DNA of 51,862 nt from Zhongshania sp. (GTDB lineage Bacteria; Pseudomonadota; Gammaproteobacteria; Pseudomonadales; Spongiibacteraceae): assembly GCA_018066965.1 (NCBI GenBank), contig JAGPVP010000052.1, positions 1-51,862 of the forward strand, written 5' to 3'. Made by a program: the position numbers and the translations under genes. This document shows, in pieces, positions 8,832-18,590 of the stretch; position 1 is the first letter of the stretch, and every line of letters starts with the position of its first letter. Under the pieces are notes generated by a model. That model searched no databases. It was not told where the DNA came from and saw nothing but the letters and a program-made list of their open reading frames with translations.

Positions 8832-10499
8832 TTAGTGTCTTATCCCCAGCATCTCCCGCGCGTGTGCCAGTGTGTTCTCAGTAATCGCGATACCCCCTAG
8901 CATACGGGCAATTTCTTCAATTTTTTGATTATCTGCTAGTGGCTCCAGCGTGGTGGTGAGTTTGGTTTTGTTGCCGGTCTTTTGCACTTTTATGTGGTGA
9001 TCGCCCTGGCTGGCGACTTGCGGCTGGTGGGTGACGCACAGGACCTGGCTGCGCTGTCCCAGCGCTTTAAGAAGCTGACCGACAATTTCTGCGGTGGCGC
9101 CGCCAATACCGACATCAACCTCGTCAAAAACAACTGTGGGGATGGCGGCGACTTGCGCGGTAATCACTTGAATGGCCAAGCTGATGCGCGATAGTTCGCC
9201 TCCCGAAGCAATTTTGTTGAGCGGGCCTTTGGCTGCGGCGGGGTTGGTGCTAATGAGTATTTCGACCTCTTCTTGGCCGTGGCTATGAGGCTCATCGCTG
9301 CTTAGTGGATGCATCGCAAATTCAATTTCACAATGCTTCATGGCAAGGGCTTGCAGTTGTTCTTCTACACCTTGCTTCATTAGCTTGGCGGCTTTTGCGC
9401 GTTTTTTAGTTAATTCCGTCGACGCGCTTTGGTAGGCTTTTAATGCCTGGCTTTGTTCGCTGCGCAGGTGATCAATTTTTTCGTCGCTGGCATCTAGGCT
9501 TTCTAGTTGTTCTTCAAGCGAGGCTTGCAAGGTAGTAAGTTCATCCGGTTGAATCCGGTGTTTGCGAGCGGTTTGGTAGATGGCGTCTAGTCGCGCTTCC
9601 ACTTCGCTTAGTCGTTCTGGGTCGAGTTCGGTGCCGTCGATAACGTGCTGCAGCTCGCCTGCGGCCTCTTCAATTTGTATGCGTGCGCTTTCTAAAAGTT
9701 GCGCGGCATTCTCTTGGGTGCTGCTGCGATGCTGGCTGCTATAAAGCGACGACAGTGCCTGATGTAAAATGCCCATCGCGTTCACTTCGCCATCTCGGCA
9801 AAGGTTTAGGCTGTGATGGTTTGCGGCCAGTATTTGTTCGGCATTGGCGAGTTGCTTTTGCAGGTTTTCTAGCTCGTCGAGCTCGCCGTCTTTTAAATCA
9901 AGGCGGTGTAGCTCTTCTAGCTGATAGCGCAATAACTGCTCTTGCGCGTTTTGCTCGGCTTGATTGCTTTGCAGTGCCAGCAACGATTTGGTATGGCGTT
10001 GATGTTGGTGGCAATGCTCACCAGCCTTTAGGGCAAGTGCTGTGGTTCCTGCAAAGGCGTCTAGTAATTCGCGCTGATAGGGCTTTTGCAGCAGCGACTG
10101 ATGGGCGTGCTGGCTGTGAATGTCTATTAGTAGTGAACCCAGTTCACGTACGTCTTGCAGGGTAGCGGGCTGGCCGTTGATGTACGCGCGGGATCGTCCG
10201 TCTTTAGTAATAACCCGTCGCAACATACACTCATTGCCGTCGTCTAGGTCATGCTCTTTAAGCCAGTGGCCAGCGGCCACAATATTGGCAATATCAAATT
10301 GGGCGTGAATATCGGCGCGGTCTGCGCCAACCCGAACAATATTGCTGTCGGCACGGTCGCCAAGGGCGAGTCCAAGCGCGTCGAGCATAATAGATTTACC
10401 TGCGCCGGTTTCGCCGGTAAGCACCGTCATGCCGGCGTGCAGCTCAATATCTAAGCTTTCGGTGATGGCGTAATTGCTAATGTGTAGATGGTTCAGCAT
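8832..10499 (-). CDS. recN: DNA repair protein RecN
   Basis: A 555-residue SMC-like ATPase for double-strand-break repair. It has the N-terminal ABC half with Walker A GETGAGKS (29-36), two long coiled-coil stretches (for example QLANAEQILAANHHSLNL and LTTLQASLEEQLESLDASDEK), and the C-terminal half with signature ASGGELSRISLAIQ and Walker B TVVFDEVDVGIGG. Length and domain order match E. coli RecN (553). A LexA box lies 34 bp upstream of the start, so the gene is expected to be SOS-induced. It is convergent with fur. Confidence 0.97.
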   Translation of the reverse strand: MLNHLHISNYAITESLDIELHAGMTVLTGETGAGKSIMLDALGLALGDRADSNIVRVGADRADIHAQFDIANIVAAGHWLKEHDLDDGNECMLRRVITKDGRSRAYINGQPATLQDVRELGSLLIDIHSQHAHQSLLQKPYQRELLDAFAGTTALALKAGEHCHQHQRHTKSLLALQSNQAEQNAQEQLLRYQLEELHRLDLKDGELDELENLQKQLANAEQILAANHHSLNLCRDGEVNAMGILHQALSSLYSSQHRSSTQENAAQLLESARIQIEEAAGELQHVIDGTELDPERLSEVEARLDAIYQTARKHRIQPDELTTLQASLEEQLESLDASDEKIDHLRSEQSQALKAYQSASTELTKKRAKAAKLMKQGVEEQLQALAMKHCEIEFAMHPLSSDEPHSHGQEEVEILISTNPAAAKGPLNKIASGGELSRISLAIQVITAQVAAIPTVVFDEVDVGIGGATAEIVGQLLKALGQRSQVLCVTHQPQVASQGDHHIKVQKTGNKTKLTTTLEPLADNQKIEEIARMLGGIAITENTLAHAREMLGIRH

Positions 10500-10532
10500 G
10501 GCGATCTCTCACAGTGGTGCTGAAAAATTAGT

Positions 10533-10548
10533 CTGTATATTTATACAG
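10533..10548. promoter_or_regulatory. LexA (SOS) box upstream of recN
   Basis: CTGTATATTTATACAG fits the gammaproteobacterial LexA consensus CTGT-N8-ACAG with an AT-rich core. It lies 34 bp upstream of the recN start, where RNA polymerase would bind. recN is among the most strongly SOS-induced genes in E. coli, which agrees with this site. Confidence 0.92.
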
Positions 10549-10608
10549 TAAATTGCCTGTGGCGGACAAGAGCCCGGTGCGATCATATTAAAAATCTTTG
10601 TCGCTGCG

Positions 10609-10636
10609 CTTGAATTACCGTCGCACAACCCCATAT
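10609..10636 (+). promoter_or_regulatory. Sigma-32 heat-shock promoter for grpE
   Basis: CTTGAA (10609-10614) and CCCCATAT (10629-10636), separated by 14 bp, match the sigma-32 consensus CTTGAA-N(13-15)-CCCCATNT almost perfectly. They lie 58 bp upstream of the grpE start codon. The match also argues that upstream in-frame codons of the grpE frame are untranslated. Confidence 0.9.
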
Positions 10637-10693
10637 AAGCGACAACGCGGCGATTGTCCGCAAGACTTAATATGTGTGACGGAGAGTGGATAC

Positions 10694-11260
10694 GTGACAG
10701 AGGAACAAGACAAAGCTGCGATACAGGGTGAAGAACTTCAGTCTGGCGATTTGCAGCAAGGTGATGATCTTGAGTTAAGTGGCGAGCTGGAGCCTAGCTT
10801 GGAAGCGCAGCTGGAAGAGGCCAAACAGGCGGTTGCTGATGCACAAGAGCAGGCGCTACGTGCAGCGGCCGAGGCGCAGAATATGCGTCGTCGCGCTGAG
10901 AAAGACGCTGAGAATGCGCGTAAATTTGCGCTCGAGAAATTTGCCGGCGACATGCTTCCCGTGGTGGACAATCTTGATCGTGCGCTGGCCTCTGCCGACA
11001 TCGCTGATGAAGCCTTAAAGCCGATTTTGGAAGGCGTTGAGTTAACGCTTAAAACATTGGTAGATGCCTTGGCGCGTCACAATGTTGAGCAGTTAAACCC
11101 CGTCGGTGAGCCATTCAACCCTGAGTATCATCAGGCGATGGCGATGGTGCCCAACCCCGATGCTGAGCCGAATTCGGTGATGGACGTGATGCAAAAGGGT
11201 TACACCTTGAACGGCCGCTTGCTGCGTGCAGCGATGGTCGTCATTGCTAAGGCGCCATAA
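10694..11260 (+). CDS. grpE: Nucleotide exchange factor GrpE
   Basis: Releases ADP from DnaK in the chaperone cycle. The 188-residue protein has an acidic N-terminal region, a long coiled coil ([20 protein letters not shown], then [20 protein letters not shown]), the dimer helix [14 protein letters not shown], and the C-terminal beta domain with FNPEYHQAM and [18 protein letters not shown]. The frame is open from 10598, but that region contains the heat-shock promoter. The GTG at 10694 has GGAG 9 nt upstream and gives the normal length. First gene of the grpE-dnaK-dnaJ cluster. Confidence 0.95.
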   Translation: MTEEQDKAAIQGEELQSGDLQQGDDLELSGELEPSLEAQLEEAKQAVADAQEQALRAAAEAQNMRRRAEKDAENARKFALEKFAGDMLPVVDNLDRALASADIADEALKPILEGVELTLKTLVDALARHNVEQLNPVGEPFNPEYHQAMAMVPNPDAEPNSVMDVMQKGYTLNGRLLRAAMVVIAKAP

Positions 11261-11292
11261 ATAGTAATTGTATTAAAAATGGCCTATGCCCC

Positions 11293-11320
11293 CTTGAAAT
11301 GTGTGGATAAGGGCCAATAT
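11293..11320 (+). promoter_or_regulatory. Probable second sigma-32 promoter, for dnaK
   Basis: CCCCCTTGAAA contains the -35 CTTGAA (11293-11298). After the same 14-bp spacing as at grpE comes GCCAATAT (11313-11320), matching six of eight positions of the -10 found at grpE. It lies 59 bp upstream of dnaK. This would allow dnaK to be expressed above grpE. Confidence 0.65.
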
Positions 11321-11379
11321 CTGTCACAAGACAAAGAATTTCGCCGGACGTGGCGACAGTTTTTAAGTGGAGAATGATC

Positions 11380-13299
11380 ATGGGTAAAATTATTGGTATT
11401 GACTTGGGTACCACTAACTCTTGCGTAGCGGTAATGGACGGCGACAAGGTTAAGGTAATCGAGAACGCAGAAGGTACGCGCACTACGCCGTCTATTGTTG
11501 CTTACACCGACGACAAAGAAATTTTGGTTGGTCAGAGCGCTAAGCGTCAGGCCGTGACCAATCCGCATAACACCTTGTACGCGGTGAAGCGTTTGATCGG
11601 TCGTCGTTTTAAAGATGACGTGGTTCAAAAAGACATCAAAATGGTGCCATACAATATCTGCGAAGCTGATAACGGCGACGCGTGGGTAGAAGTAAAGGGC
11701 GAGAAAATGGCGCCTCCGCAAATTTCTGCGGAAATTTTGAAGAAAATGAAGAAAACCGCTGAAGATTACTTGGGTGAGAAAGTCACCGAAGCGGTTATCA
11801 CCGTACCGGCTTACTTTAATGACTCTCAGCGTCAGGCAACGAAAGACGCTGGCCGTATAGCTGGTTTGGACGTTAAGCGTATTATCAACGAGCCTACCGC
11901 AGCGGCACTGGCCTACGGTATGGATAAATCTAAGGGCGACCGCACTATCGCGGTATACGACTTGGGTGGTGGTACCTTTGATATCTCGATTATTGAAATT
12001 GCCGAAGTGGATGGCGAGCACCAGTTTGAAGTGTTGTCGACGAATGGCGACACCTTCTTGGGTGGTGAAGATTTCGATATGCGCCTGATCGATTATCTGG
12101 CGGAAGAGTTCAAAAAAGACAGCAGCATCGACCTGAAAGGCGACTCGCTGGCTGTGCAGCGTCTTAAAGAAGCGGCAGAGAAAGCCAAAATTGAGCTTTC
12201 TTCTAGCCAGCAGACCGAAATCAATCTGCCATACATCACCGCCGATGCAACTGGTCCTAAGCATTTAGTGGTGAAACTGAGCCGCGCTAAACTGGAATCT
12301 TTGGTTGGCGATTTGGTGACTCGTTCATTAGAGCCGATGAAAGTTGCACTGAAAGACGCTGGTTTGTCAGCGTCTGAAATCGACGAAATTATCTTGGTTG
12401 GTGGTCAGACTCGTATGCCTTTGGTGCAAGCCAAGGTAACTGAGTTCTTTGGTAAAGAAGCCCGTCGCGACGTAAACCCCGACGAAGCGGTTGCCATGGG
12501 CGCTGCCCTGCAAGGCGCGGTATTGTCTGGCGAAGTAAAAGACGTATTACTGCTAGACGTAACTCCGCTGAGTCTTGGTATTGAAACCATGGGCGGCGTA
12601 GCGACTCACCTGATTGAGAAAAACACCACGATTCCGACTAAGAAATCACAGGTGTTCTCAACGGCGGATGACAACCAGCAAGCGGTAACGATTCACGTCG
12701 TGCAGGGCGAGCGCAAGCAAGCCGCGGCAAACAAATCACTGGGTCGTTTCGACTTGGCTGATATTCCACCAGCACCACGTGGTCTGCCGCAAATTGAAGT
12801 GACTTTCGATATTGATGCCAACGGTATTCTGCATGTGTCTGCTAAAGACAAGGCGACTGGCAAAGAGCAATCTATCCGCATTACTGCGTCTAGCGGTTTG
12901 AGTGAGGAAGAGATTGAACAAATGGTGCGCGATGCCGAAGCCAATGCTGAAGCAGATAAGAAGTTTGAGGCACTGGTAGTCGCTCGCAACACCGCAGAAG
13001 GCTTAGCTAACGCGACGCGTAAAACTGTTGAGGAAGCAGGCGATAAAGCTAGCGACGAAGAAAAGGCGGCCATTGAAGCGGCCTTGGTTGAAGTTGATGA
13101 AGCGGTTAAGGGTGACGACGTCGAGAAAATCGAAGAAGCCACTAAGAAATTAACTGAAGCGTCTAGCGGTTTAGCGCAAAAAATGTACGCCGAGCAAGCC
13201 GCCCAAGCGGGAGCCGCCGGTGATGAGCAGTCTCAAGCTGGTGGCGACGATGTAGTCGATGCCGAGTTTGAAGAAGTGAAAGACGACGATAAGAAGTAA
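11380..13299 (+). CDS. dnaK: Chaperone DnaK (Hsp70)
   Basis: A 639-residue Hsp70. The nucleotide-binding domain has [10 protein letters not shown] (5-14), [13 protein letters not shown] and [10 protein letters not shown]. The substrate-binding domain has [17 protein letters not shown], and the C-terminal lid is helical. The acidic end (EEVKDDDKK) is typical of bacterial DnaK. An in-frame start 30 bp upstream exists, but the ATG at 11380 has GGAG 7 nt before it and fits the family N-terminus. It works with GrpE and DnaJ encoded on either side. A long open frame on the opposite strand here is a by-product of codon bias. Confidence 0.98.
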   Translation: MGKIIGIDLGTTNSCVAVMDGDKVKVIENAEGTRTTPSIVAYTDDKEILVGQSAKRQAVTNPHNTLYAVKRLIGRRFKDDVVQKDIKMVPYNICEADNGDAWVEVKGEKMAPPQISAEILKKMKKTAEDYLGEKVTEAVITVPAYFNDSQRQATKDAGRIAGLDVKRIINEPTAAALAYGMDKSKGDRTIAVYDLGGGTFDISIIEIAEVDGEHQFEVLSTNGDTFLGGEDFDMRLIDYLAEEFKKDSSIDLKGDSLAVQRLKEAAEKAKIELSSSQQTEINLPYITADATGPKHLVVKLSRAKLESLVGDLVTRSLEPMKVALKDAGLSASEIDEIILVGGQTRMPLVQAKVTEFFGKEARRDVNPDEAVAMGAALQGAVLSGEVKDVLLLDVTPLSLGIETMGGVATHLIEKNTTIPTKKSQVFSTADDNQQAVTIHVVQGERKQAAANKSLGRFDLADIPPAPRGLPQIEVTFDIDANGILHVSAKDKATGKEQSIRITASSGLSEEEIEQMVRDAEANAEADKKFEALVVARNTAEGLANATRKTVEEAGDKASDEEKAAIEAALVEVDEAVKGDDVEKIEEATKKLTEASSGLAQKMYAEQAAQAGAAGDEQSQAGGDDVVDAEFEEVKDDDKK

Positions 13300-13331
13300 G
13301 CTCGACGCGAGGCTTGCCTCGCTTGAGTGTA

Positions 13332-13467
13332 ACGCTGGACGGGAGACGGAAGACGCAAAGGCTAAGGTCAGCGTGTTTTGCGATCTCCCGTTTGGCATGA
13401 GGGGTAGAATCATTTAAGGGGTAGCGGGTGGCGCTACAAAAAGCGTCTCCTGCCTCCCGTCTAGCGT
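13332..13467. repeat. Inverted-repeat intergenic element, copy B
   Basis: A 136-bp element fills most of the dnaK-dnaJ gap. Its ends, 13332-13356 and 13443-13467, are 25-bp inverted repeats with 21 matching positions (ACGCTGGACGGGAGACGG... against ACGCTAGACGGGAGGCAG...). The first 70 bp are related to the hairpin at 8738-8806. A second perfect stem, GTAGCG/CGCTAC, lies at 13421-13437. It ends 11 bp before dnaJ, so it could affect dnaJ translation or reduce read-through from dnaK. It resembles a REP/BIME or MITE-type element; no transposase is present. Confidence 0.75.
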
Positions 13468-13478
13468 GAAGCGAAGCT

Positions 13479-14597
13479 ATGTCAAAACGAGATTATTACG
13501 AAATTCTGGGTGTGTCGCGAGATACCGACAGCAAGGAAGTTAAAAAAGCCTACCGTCGAATTGCGATGAAAAATCATCCCGACCGCAACCCTGATGATCC
13601 GAAGGCGGAAGACATTTTTAAAGAGGCGACCGAAGCCTACGAAGTGCTTTCTGATGAAGACAAGCGCGCGGCCTATGATCGCTTCGGCCACGAAGGTGTT
13701 AACGCTGGCGGCGGTGGTGCTGGTGCCGGCGGGTTTAGTGATATTTTTGGTGATGTGTTTGGGGATATTTTTGGCGGCGGCGGTGGCGGTCGTCAGCGCG
13801 GCCCACAGCGCGGTTCTGATTTGCGCTACACCTTGGAAATTGACCTTGAGCAGGCGGTTCATGGCTCAACGGCTAAAATTCGTATTCCTACGCTGGTGGC
13901 CTGTAAGCCCTGTGATGGCAGCGGGGCTAAAAAAGGCTCTAAGCCGGTCACCTGTAATACCTGTAATGGTGTTGGTCAGGTGCGGATGCAGCAGGGCTTC
14001 TTTGCTGTGCAGCAGGCTTGTCCAAATTGCCGTGGCAAAGGCACGATCATTTCAGACCCTTGCAGTGAATGTCGCGGGCAAGGTTTGATTGAAGAGACGA
14101 AAACGCTGTCGGTTAAAGTGCCAGCAGGCGTCGATACCGGCGATCGTATTCGTCTGACCGGTGAAGGCGAGGCGAGTCCGAATGGCGGCCCAACTGGCGA
14201 TTTGTACGTGCAGATGTCGGTGCGTCCGCACCCGATCTTTAAGCGCGACGGCAAAAATTTGTACTGTGATGTGCCAATTAGTTTTGCCGATGCCGCGCTG
14301 GGTGGTGAGCTTGATGTGCCGACCTTGGAAGGGCGCGTAAAACTAAAAATTCCAGCTGAAACCCAAACGGGCAAATCCTTCCGTTTGCGCGGCAAGGGAA
14401 TTACCCCAGTGCGCGGTGGCAGTACTGGCGACTTGATTTGCAAGGTCGCACTGGAAACACCGGTATCGCTCACGAAGCGCCAGAAAGAGCTATTGCAAGA
14501 GTTGCAAGCGAGCATGGAAGGTGATGATAAACAGTCACCGCGAAAAAAAACGTGGTTTGACGGCGTAAAAACGTTTTTTGACGACATGAAGCTCTGA
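13479..14597 (+). CDS. dnaJ: Co-chaperone DnaJ (Hsp40)
   Basis: A 372-residue type I J protein that stimulates DnaK ATPase and presents substrates. It has the J domain with HPD at 33-35, a Gly/Phe-rich linker with [11 protein letters not shown], and four zinc-binding repeats ([32 protein letters not shown]). C-terminal substrate-binding domains follow. The start ATG begins [12 protein letters not shown] as in E. coli. The Shine-Dalgarno site is weak and lies just after repeat element B. Confidence 0.98.
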   Translation: MSKRDYYEILGVSRDTDSKEVKKAYRRIAMKNHPDRNPDDPKAEDIFKEATEAYEVLSDEDKRAAYDRFGHEGVNAGGGGAGAGGFSDIFGDVFGDIFGGGGGGRQRGPQRGSDLRYTLEIDLEQAVHGSTAKIRIPTLVACKPCDGSGAKKGSKPVTCNTCNGVGQVRMQQGFFAVQQACPNCRGKGTIISDPCSECRGQGLIEETKTLSVKVPAGVDTGDRIRLTGEGEASPNGGPTGDLYVQMSVRPHPIFKRDGKNLYCDVPISFADAALGGELDVPTLEGRVKLKIPAETQTGKSFRLRGKGITPVRGGSTGDLICKVALETPVSLTKRQKELLQELQASMEGDDKQSPRKKTWFDGVKTFFDDMKL

Positions 14598-14617
14598 TTG
14601 TTTTAATACGTTGATGG

Positions 14618-14646
14618 CTGGGTTCCGCTGATTTGGCGGAATCCAG
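14618..14646. terminator. Hairpin after dnaJ, possible terminator
   Basis: CTGGGTTCCGC (14618-14628) pairs with GCGGAATCCAG (14636-14646) through 11 bp with one G-U pair and a 7-nt loop. A run of seven T begins 14 nt later rather than directly after the stem. It may end the grpE-dnaK-dnaJ transcript, but it is not a textbook intrinsic terminator. Confidence 0.5.
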
Positions 14647-14776
14647 TCTCGACTTCCCCTGTTTTTTTCTCCATTCTTGGCTGCATGTCATTTTCATAGC
14701 ATGACGGTTGCGCATCACTCTCTGTTTTTGTGAGCGATGTCTGCCCCGCGGTACTCTGTTTAAGGGCGTCTCAATA

Positions 14777-16177
14777 ATGGATAAAACCCTCAATAAGTTT
14801 GTAGCTGATTATCTGTGGTCAGATAAGGTCGTGCATTACAGCCCTTGGCGACAAAAGCTAATAGACGTTTTGCGTTTGGGCTATGTGGTGTTGGACGATT
14901 TAACCAAGGGTGAGCTTACTCTGAGGGCGATGAGCTTGGTGTACACCACCTTGCTGTCGTTGGTGCCCATGATGGCGGTGAGCTTTTCAGTGCTCAAAGC
15001 CTTTGGTATGCACAATAAGCAGTTAGAGCCAATTATGCTGCAGTTTCTTGCTCCAATGGGGGCGCAGGGCGTTGAGATTACCGACAAAATTATTGGATTT
15101 ATCGACAACGTAAAAATCGGTGTTCTCGGTACCTTCGGTGTCGCCCTGTTGTTTTACACCGCGATTTCATTGATTCAAAAAATAGAAGCTACCTTCAATT
15201 ATATTTGGCGTCTTGATCAGCACCGCAGTATCGGCAGACGTTTTGCCGATTACGGTAGTGTGATGTTAATTGGGCCGCTGCTGGTCTTTTCAGCCATTGG
15301 TTTGTCTGCCAGCGTGCTGGGTGGCGGCTTTGTCCAAACCATTAGTACGCACCTGCCCTTTGTGCAGCATTTAATTGCGTTTGCCACGGAGGCTGGACCG
15401 TACTTGATGATCATTGCGGCCTTCACCTTTTTCTATATGTTTATTCCTAATACTCGAGTTACCTTCCGTGCTGGTGCGGTGGCGGGGGTGGTGTCTGGGG
15501 TATTGTTCCAAAGTTTAGGTTGGGGTTTTGGGAGCGTGGTGGTATCTGCCAGTGGTAGTGGCACTTATGCGATTTACTCCGGCTTCGCGATTTTGATTCT
15601 ATTCATGATGTGGATGTACATCAGCTGGTTGATTCTGTTGGTGGGCAGCAGTGTTGCATTTTATGTGCAGCACCCCGAATATATCGCGCCGACGCGGCGC
15701 AGTGGCGATTTAAGTATTCATCAGTGCGAAACCTTGGCTTTGCAGGTGATGGCGATCATTGCACAGCGGCATTATCAGGCGCGCAAACCATTTTCTGCCA
15801 GTGATTTTGTGTATCGTTTGCGAGTGCAAATTCAAGGCGTAACACGGGTGTTACGGGCATTAAAGCAGGCGGGGCTGGTGACCGAGAATCACGAAGACCC
15901 ACCGCGGTACTTGCCCAATGCACCGCTTGAAAGAACCTCATTAAAGACGGTAATCGATGCGGTGCGCAGCGACGGCACCGTGCCCATGATTGCGCTGCGG
16001 GTGCCGCGTAAACCGGTGCAAGGTGTGGCTGAAGTGACTGCGGCAATTGATGCGGCTTTGGATGCGGCGTTAGCGTCAACCACGGTGCGAGATATGGCGC
16101 TTGGAAGTGAGCAAGCAGATACTGCGGCGCAACAAGGCGTAGTAAGCGTCGACAAAAAAGCAGATACAGACTCTTAA
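14777..16177 (+). CDS. YihY/BrkB family inner membrane protein
   Basis: A 466-residue protein. Residues 1 to about 300 carry roughly six transmembrane helices of the YihY family (formerly misnamed RNase BN), with LTLRAMSLVYTTLLSLVPMM, FNYIWRLDQHRSIGRR and FMFIPNTRVTFRAGAVAGVV-type blocks. The C-terminal 120 residues form a winged-helix-like cytoplasmic part (FSASDFVYRLRVQIQGVTRV). Function is unknown across the family. An in-frame ATG at 14708 would add 23 residues unlike the family, so the ATG at 14777, with AAGGG upstream, is chosen. dapB follows after 15 bp. Confidence 0.88.
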   Translation: MDKTLNKFVADYLWSDKVVHYSPWRQKLIDVLRLGYVVLDDLTKGELTLRAMSLVYTTLLSLVPMMAVSFSVLKAFGMHNKQLEPIMLQFLAPMGAQGVEITDKIIGFIDNVKIGVLGTFGVALLFYTAISLIQKIEATFNYIWRLDQHRSIGRRFADYGSVMLIGPLLVFSAIGLSASVLGGGFVQTISTHLPFVQHLIAFATEAGPYLMIIAAFTFFYMFIPNTRVTFRAGAVAGVVSGVLFQSLGWGFGSVVVSASGSGTYAIYSGFAILILFMMWMYISWLILLVGSSVAFYVQHPEYIAPTRRSGDLSIHQCETLALQVMAIIAQRHYQARKPFSASDFVYRLRVQIQGVTRVLRALKQAGLVTENHEDPPRYLPNAPLERTSLKTVIDAVRSDGTVPMIALRVPRKPVQGVAEVTAAIDAALDAALASTTVRDMALGSEQADTAAQQGVVSVDKKADTDS

Positions 16178-16999
<822 letters not shown>

Positions 17000-17080
17000 T
17001 TCTGGGCTTTACTGGCTGCGTATTCGGTCGGCATAGCTAGGCGCAGTCGACAGGGGTGGCATTAGCGGTATTTATTGCGG

Positions 17081-17110
17081 TGGACGCGCGGGGGGAGTTT
17101 CGCGTAAAAT
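17081..17110 (+). promoter_or_regulatory. Candidate carAB promoter
   Basis: TGGACG (17081-17086) and TAAAAT (17105-17110), 18 bp apart, form a plausible sigma-70 promoter in the 288-bp dapB-carA gap. Transcription would start near 17117, giving a leader of about 170 nt that contains the GAGCTAA/TTAGCTC repeat (17132-17146) and the terminator hairpin at 17158. The match is moderate. Confidence 0.4.
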
Positions 17111-17157
17111 CGCGCATCAGATTAGGGTGCCGAGCTAAATTAGCTCCGCAGCCCCGC

Positions 17158-17194
17158 AAAAAGCGAGGTGAGGTAATCTTCATCTCGCTTTTTT
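17158..17194 (+). terminator. Intrinsic terminator in the dapB-carA gap
   Basis: AAGCGAGGTGA (17161-17171) pairs with TCATCTCGCTT (17180-17190), an 11-bp stem with one G-U pair and an 8-nt loop. It is flanked by A-runs and followed by T4, so it could act in either direction. It either ends dapB or, if carAB starts at the promoter above, acts as an attenuator in the carAB leader. The rest of the gap to carA shows no other strong signal. Confidence 0.75.
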
Positions 17195-17287
17195 GCACGC
17201 GTATTTTCCTCTGTGGTCCCTTGGTTGTCGTTCCGGCAGGTGTGTCGGCGGTAGCTCTCGGCCGCAAGTTTGATCTAGGAGGTAGTC

Positions 17288-18424
17288 TTGACGGTTCCAG
17301 CCATACTTGCCCTTGAAGACGGCAGCATTTTTCGGGGCATCGCCATTGGTGCTGAAGGGCATTCGGTTGGTGAGGTCGTTTTTAATACGGCAATGACCGG
17401 TTACCAAGAAATATTGACCGATCCCTCATATGCTCGCCAAATTGTGACATTAACCTATCCCCATATCGGCAATACCGGTGTGAACAGCGAAGACGAAGAA
17501 GCAGAGCATATTTGGTCCGCCGGATTAGTTATTCGCGATTTACCCTTGCTTGCATCGAGTTTCCGCAGCGAGCAAAGCCTGTCTGATTACCTAAAAGCAC
17601 GGAATATTATTGGTATTGCCGATATTGATACCCGCCGCTTAACGCGTATTTTGCGTGACAAGGGTGCGCAGGGCGGCTGCCTGATGGCGGGTGATATCGA
17701 CGAAGCCAAAGCGCTGACCATGGCGAAGGAGTTTGCCGGTCTTAAAGGCATGGATTTAGCCAAAGAAGTCACTACTGCCAAAAGCTACGAGTGGCGCGAA
17801 GGGAGCTGGGCGCTAGGTGCAGGTCACAAAACGTTTAGCGACGCTGAGCTGCCATATAATGTTGTGGCCTACGACTTTGGCGTAAAGCGTAATATTCTGC
17901 GGATGTTGACGGATCGCGGCTGCCGCTTGACGGTGGTGCCGGCGCAAACATCTGCCGCCGACGTTTTGGCAATGAAGCCTGACGGTGTGTTTTTGTCTAA
18001 CGGCCCCGGTGATCCAGAGCCTTGCGATTATGCGATTGCGGCTATTAAAGAAATTCTAGCGACTGGCGTGCCAGTATTTGGAATTTGCTTGGGTCACCAG
18101 TTATTGGGCTTGGCCTCTGGCGCCAAAACTCAGAAAATGAAGTTTGGTCATCACGGTGCCAACCACCCAGTGCAAGATTTGGCCACTAAGGTTGTGCACA
18201 TCACCAGCCAAAACCACGGTTTTGCGGTCGATGAAAGCTCCTTGCCTGCTAACTTGGTGGTAAGCCATAAGTCCTTGTTTGATGGTTCACTGCAAGGTAT
18301 TCGCCGTACGGATACACCGGCGTTCGGATTTCAGGGGCACCCAGAGGCGAGCCCAGGCCCGCATGATATAGCGCCCTTGTTTAATCAGTTTATAGATTTG
18401 ATTAAAGCCTCTAAGCAGGCCTAG
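17288..18424 (+). CDS. carA: Carbamoyl-phosphate synthase small subunit
   Basis: Glutaminase subunit that passes ammonia to CarB for arginine and pyrimidine synthesis. The 378-residue protein has the N-terminal CPSase domain ([20 protein letters not shown]) and a class I glutamine amidotransferase domain. The nucleophile is C267 in [11 protein letters not shown], with the His-Glu part in [13 protein letters not shown]. The start codon is TTG with AGGAGGT 5 nt upstream. E. coli carA is also known to start with UUG, so this is a conserved oddity. Followed by carB after a 166-bp gap holding a hairpin repeat. Confidence 0.97.
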   Translation: MTVPAILALEDGSIFRGIAIGAEGHSVGEVVFNTAMTGYQEILTDPSYARQIVTLTYPHIGNTGVNSEDEEAEHIWSAGLVIRDLPLLASSFRSEQSLSDYLKARNIIGIADIDTRRLTRILRDKGAQGGCLMAGDIDEAKALTMAKEFAGLKGMDLAKEVTTAKSYEWREGSWALGAGHKTFSDAELPYNVVAYDFGVKRNILRMLTDRGCRLTVVPAQTSAADVLAMKPDGVFLSNGPGDPEPCDYAIAAIKEILATGVPVFGICLGHQLLGLASGAKTQKMKFGHHGANHPVQDLATKVVHITSQNHGFAVDESSLPANLVVSHKSLFDGSLQGIRRTDTPAFGFQGHPEASPGPHDIAPLFNQFIDLIKASKQA

Positions 18425-18480
18425 TAGGGAGTCCGGCCTTGCGGTTTTGTAAGCGGTTTTTGTTGGTCCAAGTCGTAAGT

Positions 18481-18557
18481 CTGACGTCGGACCAGAGAAT
18501 CGATTACCGCGCCCGACTTTAGCGCCCGACGTCCAGCTTCCGACGTCAGGCTTTTTT
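18481..18557 (+). repeat. GACGTC-type inverted repeat with T-tract, between carA and carB
   Basis: CTGACGTCGGA (18481-18491) and TCCGACGTCAG (18539-18549) are perfect 11-bp inverted repeats 47 bp apart, followed by GC and six T. Further GCCCGAC and GACGTCC copies lie inside the loop (around 18510-18532). It looks like a dispersed palindromic repeat that can also act as a partial terminator within the carAB operon. It is a different family from copies A and B. Confidence 0.6.
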
Positions 18558-18590
18558 GTAACGAAGCACAGAGTCAGATGATTAGCACTT

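Noticed and set aside
11284..12264. A 326-codon open frame on the minus strand opposite dnaK
   Set aside because: It lies wholly antisense to a certain, highly conserved gene and its translation has no family features. Strong codon bias in dnaK leaves the opposite strand open.
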